Origin: Galaxea fascicularis
Lineage: Eukaryota; Cnidaria; Anthozoa; Scleractinia; Euphylliidae
DNA length: 64,000 nucleotides
Reading direction: 5' to 3'
Assembly: GCA_948470475.1 (NCBI GenBank)
Contig: OX419338.1
Coordinates: 2,336,444 to 2,400,443, forward strand
Shown here: positions 12,301 to 22,445 of the stretch, one piece after another
How the letters are laid out: the number at the start of each line of letters is the position of its first letter
Numbering within the stretch: position 1 is the first letter of the stretch
Notes under the pieces: generated by a model
The model's database searches: none
Seen by the model: only the letters and a program-made list of their open reading frames with translations
What the model was told of the DNA's origin: nothing
Translations under genes and position numbers: made by a program

Positions 12301-14365
12301 CCAGTTTTCTCTTCTGAACGACAAAGAATTCTGCCAGCTTCAAGATATCCTCAAAAAGAAGCAAAAACAACTTGCTACCATTTTCATTTCTTAGCGTGAA
12401 TATGTCAAATTTTGACAGATCCGTCTGAAACTGAGGCGGAGCTGTCAAAATTCAACATATTCACGCTGAAAAACATGACAGTTTCTTTAGAAAAACTTGA
12501 ATGTTTTGAGCGTGAAAAACGCAGAAAAATGTTTGCCGTTCACAGTAGCTTGAAAATGGTAGTAAAGCAATGAGTAACAAGCCAAAACACAATTAAAAAT
12601 TTTACGAGTAGTGTACATGTATTATTCCCAGTAAAACACTCATGTCTATATAATAAAAAGAAAATTACATGTTACACATGTAACTCTAAGATATGAATTT
12701 TATGTTCTTGCAGCAAGAACAATATCTTGCTTGTTCGCTGCACTCGCTCGTGAGATATCATTCTTGCCATTCGAACATAAAATTAATATCTCCTCACCAC
12801 CATGTAATATCCTCTATATAACTAACTCTCCTCTGACCAAATGTATCGCCAAAGTTTATACCCACTTGGTAAAAGAGAAATGTGTTTGATATCAAGAGAA
12901 TTAACACTTAATACCCTTTTTAACTTCAATTTCTCTGCTTTTTCTTCCTTTTCACACTTCTTGGCCTTTCTTTCTAAATCCTTGGCAGCAAACTGATTAG
13001 GAAAGAAAATAGGAAAGTGTAAAGTTATAAACAATTTCACTGACATACAACTTCTAAACAAAAATCAAACAATACACTATAGCGGAATAATACATGTAGG
13101 GTTCAGATATCCCCATTCTCAGCAAGACTTTGGCATCCTGGCCCATAGCCAGAAAATTCTCCAAGTTTCACTAGAAATGAATTTCACCTTTTTTGTTGTT
13201 GTTCATTTATTGTTGTTTGCTGCTTGCTACTAAATCTACTAAATGCATAGGCAAAAAAAAAAGACATGAAATTTCAACTGAGGTAAGTGCCTCAGGTTGC
13301 CTCATACTTGCTACAGGCCAGGCATCACCTGCTTGATTTTAGCTGTCAATTTGGTGTATTACTTTTTTCAGGTTCTGCCCCCAGTTTTGCAATACCTACA
13401 TATATTTACTTAATGCAGGTACAAAGAGAGACCTGTTGAACAACTAAGGGAGAGAGTCTCACCAGGGATGATGCTGTAAAGATTGGTCAAGACTGGGGTC
13501 AAGTGATGGAGGGACCTTGCAGGGACCTTATATGGTGCAACAATTTAAAAGAAATATTTTCAAGTTCCCCAAGCCACTAGTTAATTAAAATAATCAAATT
13601 ATACAGGCCAGTAATGGTGTAGTCTCCTTTGAAACCATCGTTTGACAAAGGAGACTAGTGATGGTGATGATGATGGTTCCAGTGGGAAAAGAATTACTAC
13701 AGGGATGTGTAATTTTAATGGCTGACATGAGTTTGTAACTAAAAGTTGTTGTTCAGACTTAATTTGGCTTAAATACAGCAAAATCATGACAATAATGATG
13801 ATGACAACAAATTATAAAAAATACTCATTGCATCCAACAATACCTACAGTGTAGCTCAAGATGGAGTGCTACAGTTGCTATCAAAATAAATTTGTACATG
13901 TAATAAAATTATTAATACTCATTTTCATTGTCATGCGCTGCAAGTGACTTACCTTTAAATTGAAAAGGTGTTCTTGTTACAAGAAGAAAAGAATAGAAGT
14001 CAAGGATCATCAGGTGACTACCAAACAATCTTATTACCGCCGAAGTCAGAAATTTGCTGCAAATCACTTTGTAGGCTGAACAGTAAGCTTACTGGAGACA
14101 AGCTAGTCCACCGAGTTGCTTAACAGCTATACTTGATGCCTCCCGGAATTAAAGATATAAGTACAACAGTGACACATAAACCAAACAGTATCTTCTTTTT
14201 ACCTGGCTGCTCTCAGACAGCCCTGAGTAGAGGCTTTAAGATCCACAACAAGAACATCATGACAACTATAACTTTATAAGCTTAATTCCTACAGGCTAAT
14301 AAAGACATCGTTCCTTTGTGAGACAAATTTCAGACCAAAAGGATACTTTCCATCTGACTTGACAT
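4007..14365 (-). CDS. CHMP1: CHMP1, ESCRT-III charged multivesicular body protein 1
   Basis: Ten coding exons: 14365-14347, 13972-13953, 12992-12915, 12200-12132, 8888-8811, 8142-8074, 7563-7456, 5720-5677, 5042-4964, 4045-4007. Phases match and total 603 nt, giving 200 residues, the usual CHMP1 length. The protein opens MSSQMEKHLFNLKFAAKDLE, has the basic N-terminal half (FAAKDLERKAKKCEKEEKAE), a middle MDKFEQQFENLDVQ helix, and ends DELSQRLAKLRQ, a type 1 MIT-interacting motif that docks onto VPS4, spastin and other MIT domains. CHMP1 polymerises on membranes and recruits VPS4 for multivesicular body sorting, cytokinetic abscission and nuclear envelope sealing. The first two coding exons are only 19 and 20 nt; exon 1 ends at a weak donor (GTATCC), but joining it to exon 2 restores the family sequence exactly in phase. 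It is head to head with WARS2. CHMP1A and CHMP1B cannot be separated, as many invertebrates have one gene. Confidence 0.95.
4275..4530. repeat. dispersed repeat, TTTGGACATCATG family, copy 1
   Basis: This stretch (CTTCCATAACAGG…GGACATTTTACCAA…GGACATTTTCAAAATTTG) reappears at 50110-50610 on the same strand and at about 43410-43570 inverted. This copy also has an internal triple direct repeat of TTTGGACATCATG at about 4410-4450. It lies between CHMP1 exons 9 and 10. No coding content; class unknown. Confidence 0.6.
5441..5544. mobile_element. 104-bp palindromic MITE flanked by TTAA
   Basis: The ends AGTGTATATGACATGAA and its reverse complement face each other, with a TTAA immediately outside each (5437-5440 and 5545-5548). 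TTAA duplication is the hallmark of piggyBac and Kolobok transposases, so this is a non-autonomous relic of one of those. It lies in the CHMP1 intron between exons 8 and 9. Confidence 0.75.
5896..6305. mobile_element. non-autonomous TIR element (TTAGTAAAATCCAACTAG ends)
   Basis: Terminal inverted repeats begin TTAGTAAAATCCAACTAG at 5896 and end with the reverse complement at 6305. The interior holds an open frame at 6000-6224 with a Lys/Ser-rich stretch (SSTKKSTKYGMKIFNGR) that resembles the N-terminal part of some cnidarian transposon-encoded or tyrosine-recombinase-like proteins; this resemblance is weak. It lies in the CHMP1 intron and abuts the 6306-6387 palindrome. Confidence 0.6.
6306..6387. 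repeat. 82-bp near-perfect palindrome
   Basis: The arms AACAATTATTCCTC…GACTCAGAG read almost identically on both strands around the centre CAATAGCTATTG, so the single strand could fold into one long hairpin. It directly abuts the element ending at 6305, and may be part of it or an independent insertion. Confidence 0.75.
7285..7440. repeat. dispersed repeat with poly-G/GGGT tract, family of three
   Basis: A run of G then GGGT repeats is followed by a block ending GGATATTTTCTTGAACCACACAA. The same layout recurs at about 8936-9060 and, in another form, about 11815-11990 (…TCTGGAACTGCACAA). All three copies lie in CHMP1 introns. No coding content. Confidence 0.5.
10087..10289. repeat. perfect 55-bp inverted repeat, 93-nt spacer
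   Basis: Positions 10087-10141 are the exact reverse complement of 10235-10289 with no mismatch that I could find. The perfection indicates a young insertion or ongoing correction. The right arm ends six bases before the hammerhead-like CTGACGA core at 10295, suggesting the two belong to one retroelement terminal structure. Confidence 0.85.
10295..10322 (+). ncRNA. hammerhead-ribozyme-like core, candidate 1
   Basis: CTGACGA (fits CUGANGA) is followed by a stem GATGTT-GGC-AACATC with perfect pairing and then GAAAC at 10318-10322, the conserved layout of a hammerhead catalytic core with helix II. Penelope-like elements are known to carry such minimal motifs. The cleavage triplet and helices I and III are not clear here, so activity is not claimed. 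Confidence 0.45.
10632..11296. mobile_element. 665-bp TIR element with TTAA target duplication
   Basis: Ends GGTGATTCCTTAG and, inverted, GGTGATTCCTCAG, each bordered by TTAA (10628-10631, 11297-11300). An internal sequence around ATAGGTCACCATNCTCGTTTAA occurs twice as a direct repeat (about 10730 and 11133). There is no transposase frame. TTAA again indicates a piggyBac- or Kolobok-type non-autonomous element. Confidence 0.8.
12026..12056. repeat. (TTA)n microsatellite
   Basis: An uninterrupted TTA/ATT trinucleotide run in a CHMP1 intron, at the end of the repeat copy at 11815-11990. Confidence 0.85.
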
Positions 14366-14731
14366 GGTGTGGGCTCTCGAAGAAAATAAATAAGTCTTAC
14401 CAAGGTTGAAACCACTCTAGAAACCTTCGCAATTTGCTTCGTTCAGTGAACAATCTACTGTTTCCCTCAACAAACTATGTTTTCATCTTTCCAAATCGGT
14501 ACAAGTGACGTCATTTACGAGTCCCAAGTCAGATGATCAGCAGATTTACCTCCCACACTATGACGTCATATCCAAAGAAAACTCGACCCAGGATTCTTGG
14601 CTTACGTCCTGAACCGAGCGAAATCTGAGGACTAGTTTGCTAATTAGGTACCAGTCCTTTAAGAGGCAAAATTTAAAATGGCGGACGTCGAGCAGTTTTA
14701 AGAAATTTCTCCTGACGTGTTCTCCTCAGTT
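14366..14731. promoter_or_regulatory. bidirectional promoter CHMP1 / WARS2 with two CRE sites
   Basis: Only 366 bp separate the two divergent start codons. The palindrome TGACGTCA, the perfect cAMP-response/ATF-CREB site, occurs at 14506-14513 and 14561-14568. Just before WARS2 there is AAAATGGCGG at about 14675, similar to the YY1 promoter motif. This suggests both genes are driven from one housekeeping promoter; the usage itself is inferred. Confidence 0.7.
14678..14701 (+). other. upstream ORF in the WARS2 leader (MADVEQF)
   Basis: An ATG in strong context (AAAATGG) opens a seven-codon frame ending in TAA, 30 nt before the WARS2 start. If the transcript starts upstream of it, it would reduce translation of WARS2. 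It coincides with the YY1-like AAAATGGCGG motif, so it may instead mark the transcription start. Confidence 0.4.
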
Positions 14732-17700
14732 ATGGCATTTCACTTTAGAAACACTACGCTGTTGTCACTGGTATTCAGACAATCAAAGCATTGGTACGTA
14801 CGGCAGTTCTGTTCTCAGGTATGTAGCCAAGTTGAACTGCGAGCTACTCGTGGGTTGCTGCAACCAGTTGTAAAATTGTCCAGACATTCGCAATCAAAAA
14901 CTTCTTTTTTTTCACCAAAACGCTGCTGCTATGAAATCTGTGCGATACAACACACAACCCCTCGCTCTCCCCCTTTCAAAGTTGTTCCTCAAAGTTTCGA
15001 GCATGGTGTTGCACTGTTAGCAACTTTGATAAAAGGGGGAGGGGGAGGGAAAGCGAAGATCATGGAAACATCATTAAAGCCAAATGACGTACAGTGTCTC
15101 AAGTATTTTTGCAACTCGTTGTGGCTTGAGGCTCAAACTCGTGTTGATACTGAAGCTTTAAGGGTTTAAGGTAAAAAAGGACAGCACTATAGAGGTTAGG
15201 ATTGAGAGGTTTGTAAAACAAAGAAAATTTGCACTAGGGTAAGTAAACCCAAGCTTTAGTTTGGGATACACATTGAATGATCTATAGAACAAAAGTGATT
15301 GGAAAGATTTCCACACAGCCCCATACATTAATTATACATGTATCACTGTGATACTAAACCTGTTCCAAAAACAAATAGAGTTTGAGTCACAAAATGCGTG
15401 CATAATAATTAATGTATAGGGCTGTGTGGAAATCTTGCCAAGGGATAATTTTAATAAGCAAAAAGCAAATTTATGGTTCATGGTTTGCTGTACTTTTTAA
15501 TGGTTTGCCACAACTCAAAATGGTGAACAAGGCACCAATTTTATTACTTCTTAACCACACAATACAGTGGAAATCATGTCATTTAATGTGGTAAATATAC
15601 ACAATGAAGAGAAAGAACTATAGTAATCCTCAAACTATGATATACAGTACTGTGACCAATATGCCATTGGCCTCTATCTGCACAGGATACCCAATCTCCA
15701 CAAAGGATATTTTCTGGAATCCAACCAACAGGAACTATGCATATAGGGAACTACTTGGGAGCAATCAAGAACTGGGTTTCACTGCAACAAGAGAGCAAGG
15801 ATGCTGTGCTGTACAGCATCGTAGATTTACACTCCATTACTGTTCCCCAGAATCCTGCTATCTTGAAGCAGAGCATTAGAAATATGGCAGTTTTTCTGTT
15901 GGCTTGTGGAGTTAACCCAGATAAAAGCATTCTGTTCCAACAATCTCAGGTAAGATCATAGCTTGAGAATTTTAGTATTTTCCCTAGTCATCTGTGGATC
16001 TAGAAAACATCTTAACTTGAACAGCAAAATTCTCAATGGTGTGGTCTAATCCCAAGCAAAATTTACTTGTATGGTAATTCCCATCAGCACAAATATTCTC
16101 AGATTTGATTTTTATTTATGCAAGAGATCATCATACAATTAGCACACAAATACAGTGTATCTGTGTGATGTCACAGGATCATACAATCAAACTAATTTTT
16201 CTTGGAATTCTGTCCAAGGGGGAAAGGTACAATGAGGTTTTCCCTATGTGAAGCACCAACCCAAGGTCAGCACTAGGGGTGGTCACAGCCAGGGTTCGTT
16301 ACGTCTCTAGTGTTTTTTTTTAACATCCCACAGAATTAATTGTGGATAGTTGTGAGACAGGACCTCCGGTTTATCGTCCTTATCCAAGAAGACTAGAAAG
16401 TCTAACCATTTACAGATGTCATTGCAAAGAAAGCACTTTCTCCTCAGTTATTTAAAGACCCTGAGGGTTGGTCTGGCTGGGGCTTTGAACCCACGACCTC
16501 CCGCACAGTCATCAGGCACTCTGCCAACTGAGCTAACTGGTCTGTGGTTTTTGGTGCAGAATCACATCTGACACAAGCCACATTTCTGTGGCAAAATGAA
16601 ATCAACATATTTGTCAGAAATTACCTACTCGAGGTACCCGCTGAAGCGACGATCAAGTCATCACTGCTGTAAGAAGAAGCTGAATTGTCTAAAAAAATGG
16701 TTGTGAAAGCTATGTGATGTTAAGCCTCCCCATGTGATGGAGCTGGTACATTTGTAAGATTGCTCCACACAAATAAGTGTTGAAATCATTGCTTCTTTTT
16801 GTAATCATGTTGCACTGCTATCTCTTGGCACCACCTTAGTTTTTTTGTTGATATGCTATATAGGTATCCCAGCATGCAGAGCTGGCTTGGATCTTGGGTT
16901 GCCTGGCCCCCACAGGGATTTTAAATCGTATGCACCAGTGGAAGGTAACATGTGACCTGAGCGTGTAAGGAAACTCTCTAAGTTGGGTATTAGAATGTGC
17001 ATGTAAGCTAATGCAATGTAGTTAGATAGTAGCCTGCGCAGCAAGCGCAAAACGGAGAGGCAGGCGAGGAAACAGGCCCCTTTTCTTTTTCATAAAATTA
17101 TTGTTTTCAGGATACATCAATCAATCAGAAACTCTTTACATTAGCTTTACATAGAGGCTGTTTTGGAGTTGCACATGGAACAGGAATGAGTTTCAAATTT
17201 GAAGTGATTGATAAATATATTGACACAATCACATAAAAGATATCTTTGAGATTTCACCAAGTTTGATTTTCAGACATGGTTTGATGCTACTCTGGTTTGA
17301 AAATTGATGAATGTAACTTAAAAAGTTACAATTCACGACCCAACTTTTCAACACTCCTGTCTAGTGTCTTCATCAGGGGTGATGAGTTTGATTTTTATAG
17401 GTTGAACAGGGACCAAGTTATGGACCATGAAACATGGTTTAAAATCCATACAAATGTCTCTAATTTTGTGACAGCGTCCCCAAAAACCTTTTTTTTAACG
17501 ATTTCTCTGATATTCTTAAAAATTGGCAAATGTATTGATTTTCATCTAAGTTATTTCCAAATAGTAGATGGATGACAGGATTTTACAGTTGTCAGAAAGC
17601 TGAATAATATTTTTAAGAGTTGATATGGTTTTGGGGGACGCAGCCTCAAAGTTAGAGACATTTGTATGGATTTTGAACAAATATGTTTTATAGTCCATAA

Positions 17701-19733
17701 CTTGGTCTCTGTTCAAGCTCAAAGAATCAAACTTGGCCAAACGACCAACCTCAACAGTATCTTTCGTGTGATGGTGTCAATTTATTGATTACTGGTACTT
17801 CAAATTTGAAAATCGCTGCAGTTTCCTGTGCAACTTTGAAACGGTCCTTTGCAAGCAAGCATACATGTGGCAAATGATGCAATCATGATCAAAGAATTTC
17901 ATTGTGTTAGAAGTTACAGAAAAAGCGATTCTGGATTAAGTTCCTCTCAACTGCTAACTATACATAATTAATTTTTTAATCTCACTCTCAAATTATTATC
18001 TTCTTTGTGTGGGTTCAATTTTTTAGACCAAAGGAGGTGAAAATAAAGAAAAAAGCTGCTTAGGACTGTATTCTTACCCAGTTTTGATGGCAGCAGATAT
18101 TCTTTTGTACAAGTAAGAACCCATTGGTATGGAAGATACTCAGTATCACATTTAAATACAATTACTGTTATTATTATACTGGTAATTGTTGCCAAAACTA
18201 ATGCCCTAAGAATTTACTTCTAGGGCAACCCATGTTCCAATAGGCGATGATCAACTGCAACATATGGAGCTTGCCAGAGAGCTTAGTCGGCTGTTTAACA
18301 ACACATATGGCAACCTGTTCCCAATTCCTAAAACTATTCTAGGTAAGGTGGCTAGTGGTCATGTTCTGCTTCAATTTAATATTTTTAGTTTGGTTTAAAT
18401 TTTATCCTTTTTTAAAACTCGTTATTATACATTATTACACGACTTAGACAGTCAGAGGGCCAATAACTAAAATCGACCAATAAGATTGCTCTATTGCCAG
18501 TCTGATATTCTCTAAGTATTGGACCTGGTATTGTCCCAAATGATCCCGCATTGTTCCTGCGTTGTCTTCGGTCGTGTAATAAATCTCTTATTAACCAAGC
18601 TTGCTCGGGACTGTACTGGGAGAATATTGGCCCTCGGTCTTTTTTGTACGGACCTCGCTGCGCTCAGTCTGTACTGTCAAGACCTCGGCCAATATTCTCC
18701 CAGTACGGCCCTCGCGCTTGGTTAATAAGATATATTTACCGTAGTACTTACCCTAAAACAAAGGAAAATATAATTTAGACCCAAGATAAAATTGAACCAC
18801 AACAGTTAACTGTGATCCAAGAGTGATATAATACAGTTGAATTGCTTTTGAGGAACACTGTGCACATAAAGTAATCATGGTTTTCACTCAGAGGTTACAG
18901 TAGTTTTCAAGATATGCTCACCTGATATCGGTCATCAAACTGTTTGAATAAGCTCTATATAAATGAATGCCTGGGAATACTTTGTGGTGGACTACATTGC
19001 TTACTGTTACAGAAACTGTGGGCCTTGCCTTGATATCATAGCCTCGTATCACAAAGATTATTACACCTAAAGCATAATTCTAGACTGTGGTGTTAACAAG
19101 CAGTCTGTGTTAATTTTTGTTTATGGTAGGTGTGAGAATTTGCATAAAATCAAAATACAGACAGTGATCCTTTGAGAAGAGATAAGATGTCAATCTCTAA
19201 CTCTTTTAATAAATTCAACTAGTAAGATTAAATTATGTGTTTCTCACTGTCTATATACTTTGTATTTTTTTGTAACAGGCAATTTTACACGGGTTATGAG
19301 CCTACGTGATGTCACTACAAAGATGAGTAAATCAGACCCACATGAAATGTCAAGGATTGAATTGTCTGATTCACCTGATGTCATCAAGATCAAGATACAA
19401 AAGGCAGTTACAGACTCGGAAAAACACATCAGTTATGATCCACAAAAAAGACCAGAATTGTCAAATCTTATTAACATTTATGCTGAATTCAGTGGTTTAT
19501 CAGCACAACAAGTGTGTGATAAGTATTGGAACATTGAAAAATGCAAGACAGCTTTCAAAGCTGACTTGACAGATATAATTGCATCTGAGTTAAGTGTGTT
19601 TCAAGTTAATATTGATAAGATACAGCAGGATGTCAGCTATGTTGACAGTGTACTGAAGAAAGGTGCTGATCAAGCAAGAAGCATTGCTGAAGTAAACTTG
19701 CAGGAGATTAAGAGAATGATTGGACTAAGCTGA
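14732..19733 (+). CDS. WARS2: mitochondrial tryptophanyl-tRNA synthetase
   Basis: Six exons: 14732-14818, 15686-15949, 16864-16944, 18027-18112, 18224-18342, 19279-19733. Phases agree and give 1092 nt, 363 residues, close to the vertebrate mitochondrial enzyme. It is a class I aminoacyl-tRNA synthetase charging tRNA-Trp with tryptophan in the matrix. Visible signatures: [20 protein letters not shown] with the HIGH-type HIGN at residues 48-51, [21 protein letters not shown] followed by [29 protein letters not shown], and KMSKS at 227-231 for ATP binding. The first exon is basic, rich in Arg, Phe and Ser and without acidic residues, as expected of a mitochondrial presequence. The 27-codon third exon is easy to miss but supplies the conserved block after LFQQSQ. 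The ATG at 14732 is the first in frame; a 7-codon uORF precedes it. AATAAA follows at about 19992. The start is divergent from CHMP1. Confidence 0.96.
15301..15440. mobile_element. 140-bp inverted-repeat MITE
   Basis: The arm at 15301-15335 (…GATTTCCACACAGCCCC…) is the near-perfect reverse complement of 15405-15440, in WARS2 intron 1. No coding capacity and no clear target duplication. Confidence 0.7.
16245..16550 (-). mobile_element. tRNA-derived SINE, full-length copy
   Basis: On the minus strand the head reads TTAGCTCAGTTGGCAGAG (box A of a tRNA-type Pol III promoter) and 30 nt later GGTCGTGGGTTCAAAGCC (box B). A body and a tail (…CACAACTATCCACA…CTGGCTGTGACCACCCC…) follow to about 16245. 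The tail half recurs at 51955-52075, proving a dispersed family. It is not a tRNA gene: the acceptor stem and anticodon arm are not conserved. It lies in WARS2 intron 2. Confidence 0.85.
17155..17850. repeat. about 700-bp foldback in WARS2 intron 3
   Basis: Two long arms face each other: about 17160-17500 against about 17625-17845. Examples are TTTCAAATTTGAAGT…GACACAATCACA paired with the inverse near 17755-17811, and GGACCAAGTTATGGACCATGA paired with the inverse near 17690-17715. The arms have diverged by substitutions and small gaps. It looks like an old foldback or TIR element. Confidence 0.75.
18579..18738. mobile_element. palindromic MITE with CTTATTAACCAAGC ends
   Basis: The arms run from CTTATTAACCAAGC to its inverse GCTTGGTTAATAAG, with TACTGGGAGAATATTGGCC inverted in between. 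Similar palindromes at 33403-33566 and about 55270-55395 (ends ACTAACC, centre TTTATGGCC…GGGCCATAA) form a related family. It lies in WARS2 intron 5. Confidence 0.7.
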
Positions 19734-20129
19734 CATGAAGTTATCGTGAATAGCCAAGGTTCAAAATCCATAACTCAGCTATAACTGCCATAAGTCTGTT
19801 AGCATTTTGCTTGGTAAACTTCATTAGCTGTACAAAAGAAATTATAACTCATCAAGCAAGATGAAATGCTGACCTCTTCAAGTGGGCAGAGTAGTGGCCT
19901 TATGATTCCCAAGAAGTGCCACTCGCACTTTCAAGGATTTAATTTGCCATCAGGGTCTTTTTAAGTGAGTAGCTTCTTAAAGTGCGTTTGAAATAAAAAA
20001 TTATGTTCTGCTGTCACAAAGCACTTTCGAACCTCTTATTTCATTCGCCCCACATGGCACGAGGCTCTATTGTTTCAGGATAGGGTCCATTGTGTTTTTT
20101 GTTTGTTTTCTCAACCAATCCTGTGAGAC

Positions 20130-20835
20130 GTTCCGAGATCTTTTTGGCGGCCCATTATGTTTGCTTATTTGAAAGGCCCTTAAAACTGAGTGAGAATGGC
20201 ACATTCTTTTTTGAAAGATCTTCTTTCATTCCCGAGATATTCAAGTTTTTTTTTTCACTGATGCCATTCAAACTTGGCACCAGTAATGTATGTCAGGTAA
20301 GATATAAAATGATACCTCCTATGATGTTGCCATGGCAACAGAACTTTCCCAGTTTTTTGTGTCAATCAAGCATTGTTCACTTACGATGTGCTAGTAAGGT
20401 AGGCTCCATTCCCTGTTTGCCAAGAACCAAATATCTCCATTTTTCACCATTAATGACGAGTGACAGATGATCATAGTTGAAACACGTGATGCCCATATTA
20501 CCTTACGTCTACTTACTAGCTCATCGTAAGTGAACAATACTTGATTGGCACAAAAACTGGGAAAGTTCTGTTGCCATGGTAACAGCACAGTGGGTGTCAT
20601 TTTGTATCTTACATGACACATATTATTGATGCCAGGTTTTAATGGCATCACTCAAATTTCCAGAGATATTCTTGATTTTGTGATGTATATTCTTTCTTAA
20701 CCACTGATGACATCATCGGTTTTTAAGCAAAAACTTGAAAATCTCCAGAATGAAAGAGGATCTTTTAAAAAAGAAACTGCCATTCTTACTCACTTGTAAA
20801 GGCCTTTCAAATAAGCAAACATAATTTTTTACTTA
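20130..20835. repeat. about 700-bp foldback downstream of WARS2
   Basis: ATTATGTTTGCTTATTTGAA at the left is matched by TTCAAATAAGCAAACATAAT at the right. The arms continue inward (TGTTGCCATGGCAACAGAAC paired with GTTCTGTTGCCATGG, and CACTTACGATG with CATCGTAAGTG) to a loop around 20400-20500. Arms are diverged. Probably a foldback transposon relic; no coding content. Confidence 0.8.
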
Positions 20836-21909
20836 ATAGGCACTTTAAATAAATACAGTTTGATTGGGTAGTCGGGTACCAAATTTGTGGCTGACATCAA
20901 TAACTCACAATATGAAGGTACAATCTACATTTTAATCCCACACCTACTTTGTACACTGTGCAGTCACTCTCCCTATTCTATAATAATTATTTTAAACTGT
21001 CCATTAACTAATGCAGAGGTCACATCTGGTTCTAAACCAATTGACAAACAAAATAATGACATTTTGGTGACTAGTTGAGAATGAAAGACCCATTGCAAGA
21101 AATGAGACATTTTGCAACATGTGTATGTTTCAGACTATTTAACAGTCATAATGTACCATAAAAATCAACTAATAAGTAGTAGATACAACCTACAATGACT
21201 ACAATACTGTCAATAAAAAGGAACTTGTTGTTTATTAAATTTTACAATACTTTTCATTCTACACTTCTCCTTGCACTCTATGACAACAACAATCTTTATT
21301 TTGTACTCCTTCTTGCTCAAAAGATAATTACTGCCTGGAATAACCACAGGGGCTGGTGGAGCCAGACAGCCTATACTGTAAACATTAGCATGAGACCAAT
21401 GTCAAAACAGAATGCTTTATATTGCATGACTTGGTAGTGACAGCTAAGCTAAACCCATATCTCCAAAAAGCAAACAAAATTCGAATTCCTTGTTGTAACT
21501 TCTGGCATTTGAATGCAATCTCTCTGCAAAGCACAAAGAACCTGACCAAAAATTTCACCATGAGGTGAAAATGAGGGGGTATGCTGTAGCTTTACACTTG
21601 TTTATTAATCTGATTGTCACATGTTTACTTAGAGGCAAATGTTACTGTTAATATCACAGTTTTGCCTGGGCACAAATGTCACTGACAGTATTTAAATTTT
21701 CGTGAGACTTGATATTTCAAGCTTAAACTTCTGCAATCAGTACAAATTATTTAATATTAATAGAACATCACTATATTTACAATAAACACAAGTCAAAGAA
21801 TCACTATAAAATAACAAACATTTGCTTCAATTTTGTTAAATTTGCTCCACTGATATTGCACCAAACAGTTTCCCTGAATCCTCTTAGGCATGAATATATT
21901 ACACTCGGT

Positions 21910-22445
21910 TATTTAATAATAATAATAACAATTAATAATAATTTATGCACTTCTAGTGCGCATCTTCACATAAGAATGATCAGATGCGCATTCTTAAGAT
22001 AAGTACAAAAACTAATAAGTGTAAAACTAAAAATATGGCCAGGACATAAAAAAAACATATATAACTAAAACTAATAGATAAATGGTAAAACTAATAATTG
22101 TTAAATAATTAGCACTATCAAGTATAAGCATGTCTAAAAAGGAAGGTCTTAAGATGCGCTTTAAAACTAGTTAAACATGTGATTGAGCGAAGCTCACTAG
22201 GAAGAGAATTCCATAATGACGGCGCTGCGATGGCAAATACCCGATCTCCTAGCATAGCCTTAGATTTCACTGATGGCATAGTTAGGAGTAAAGTATTAGA
22301 ACCCCTAAGATTATAGCGTGATGTCTTGGCACTTAACAAGGACTGCAGATACTGAGGCGCAAGGCCGTGTAACGCCTTAAACGTGAGAAGAAGTACCTTG
22401 AAGTTGATGCGTGCCCTGATAGGCAACCAACAACTCTGTATGTCT
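21910..22445 (-). mobile_element. 3' fragment of a non-LTR retrotransposon (LINE)
   Basis: The minus-strand frame 22426-22118 encodes 102 residues: INFKVLLLTFKALHGLAPQY, then GDRVFAIAAPSLWNSLP, then SFKAHLKTFLF. These blocks are the conserved end of the ORF2 reverse transcriptase protein in CR1/L2-type LINEs. The frame closes and an ATT-rich simple tail (about 21918-21945) follows, as LINE 3' ends have. The reverse transcriptase catalytic part is absent, so it is a 5'-truncated dead copy. Confidence 0.85.

Noticed and set aside
16480..16550. tRNA gene on the minus strand
   Set aside because: Box A and box B are present, but no acceptor-stem pairing or anticodon arm is found and the sequence continues into a dispersed SINE body that recurs at 51955-52075.
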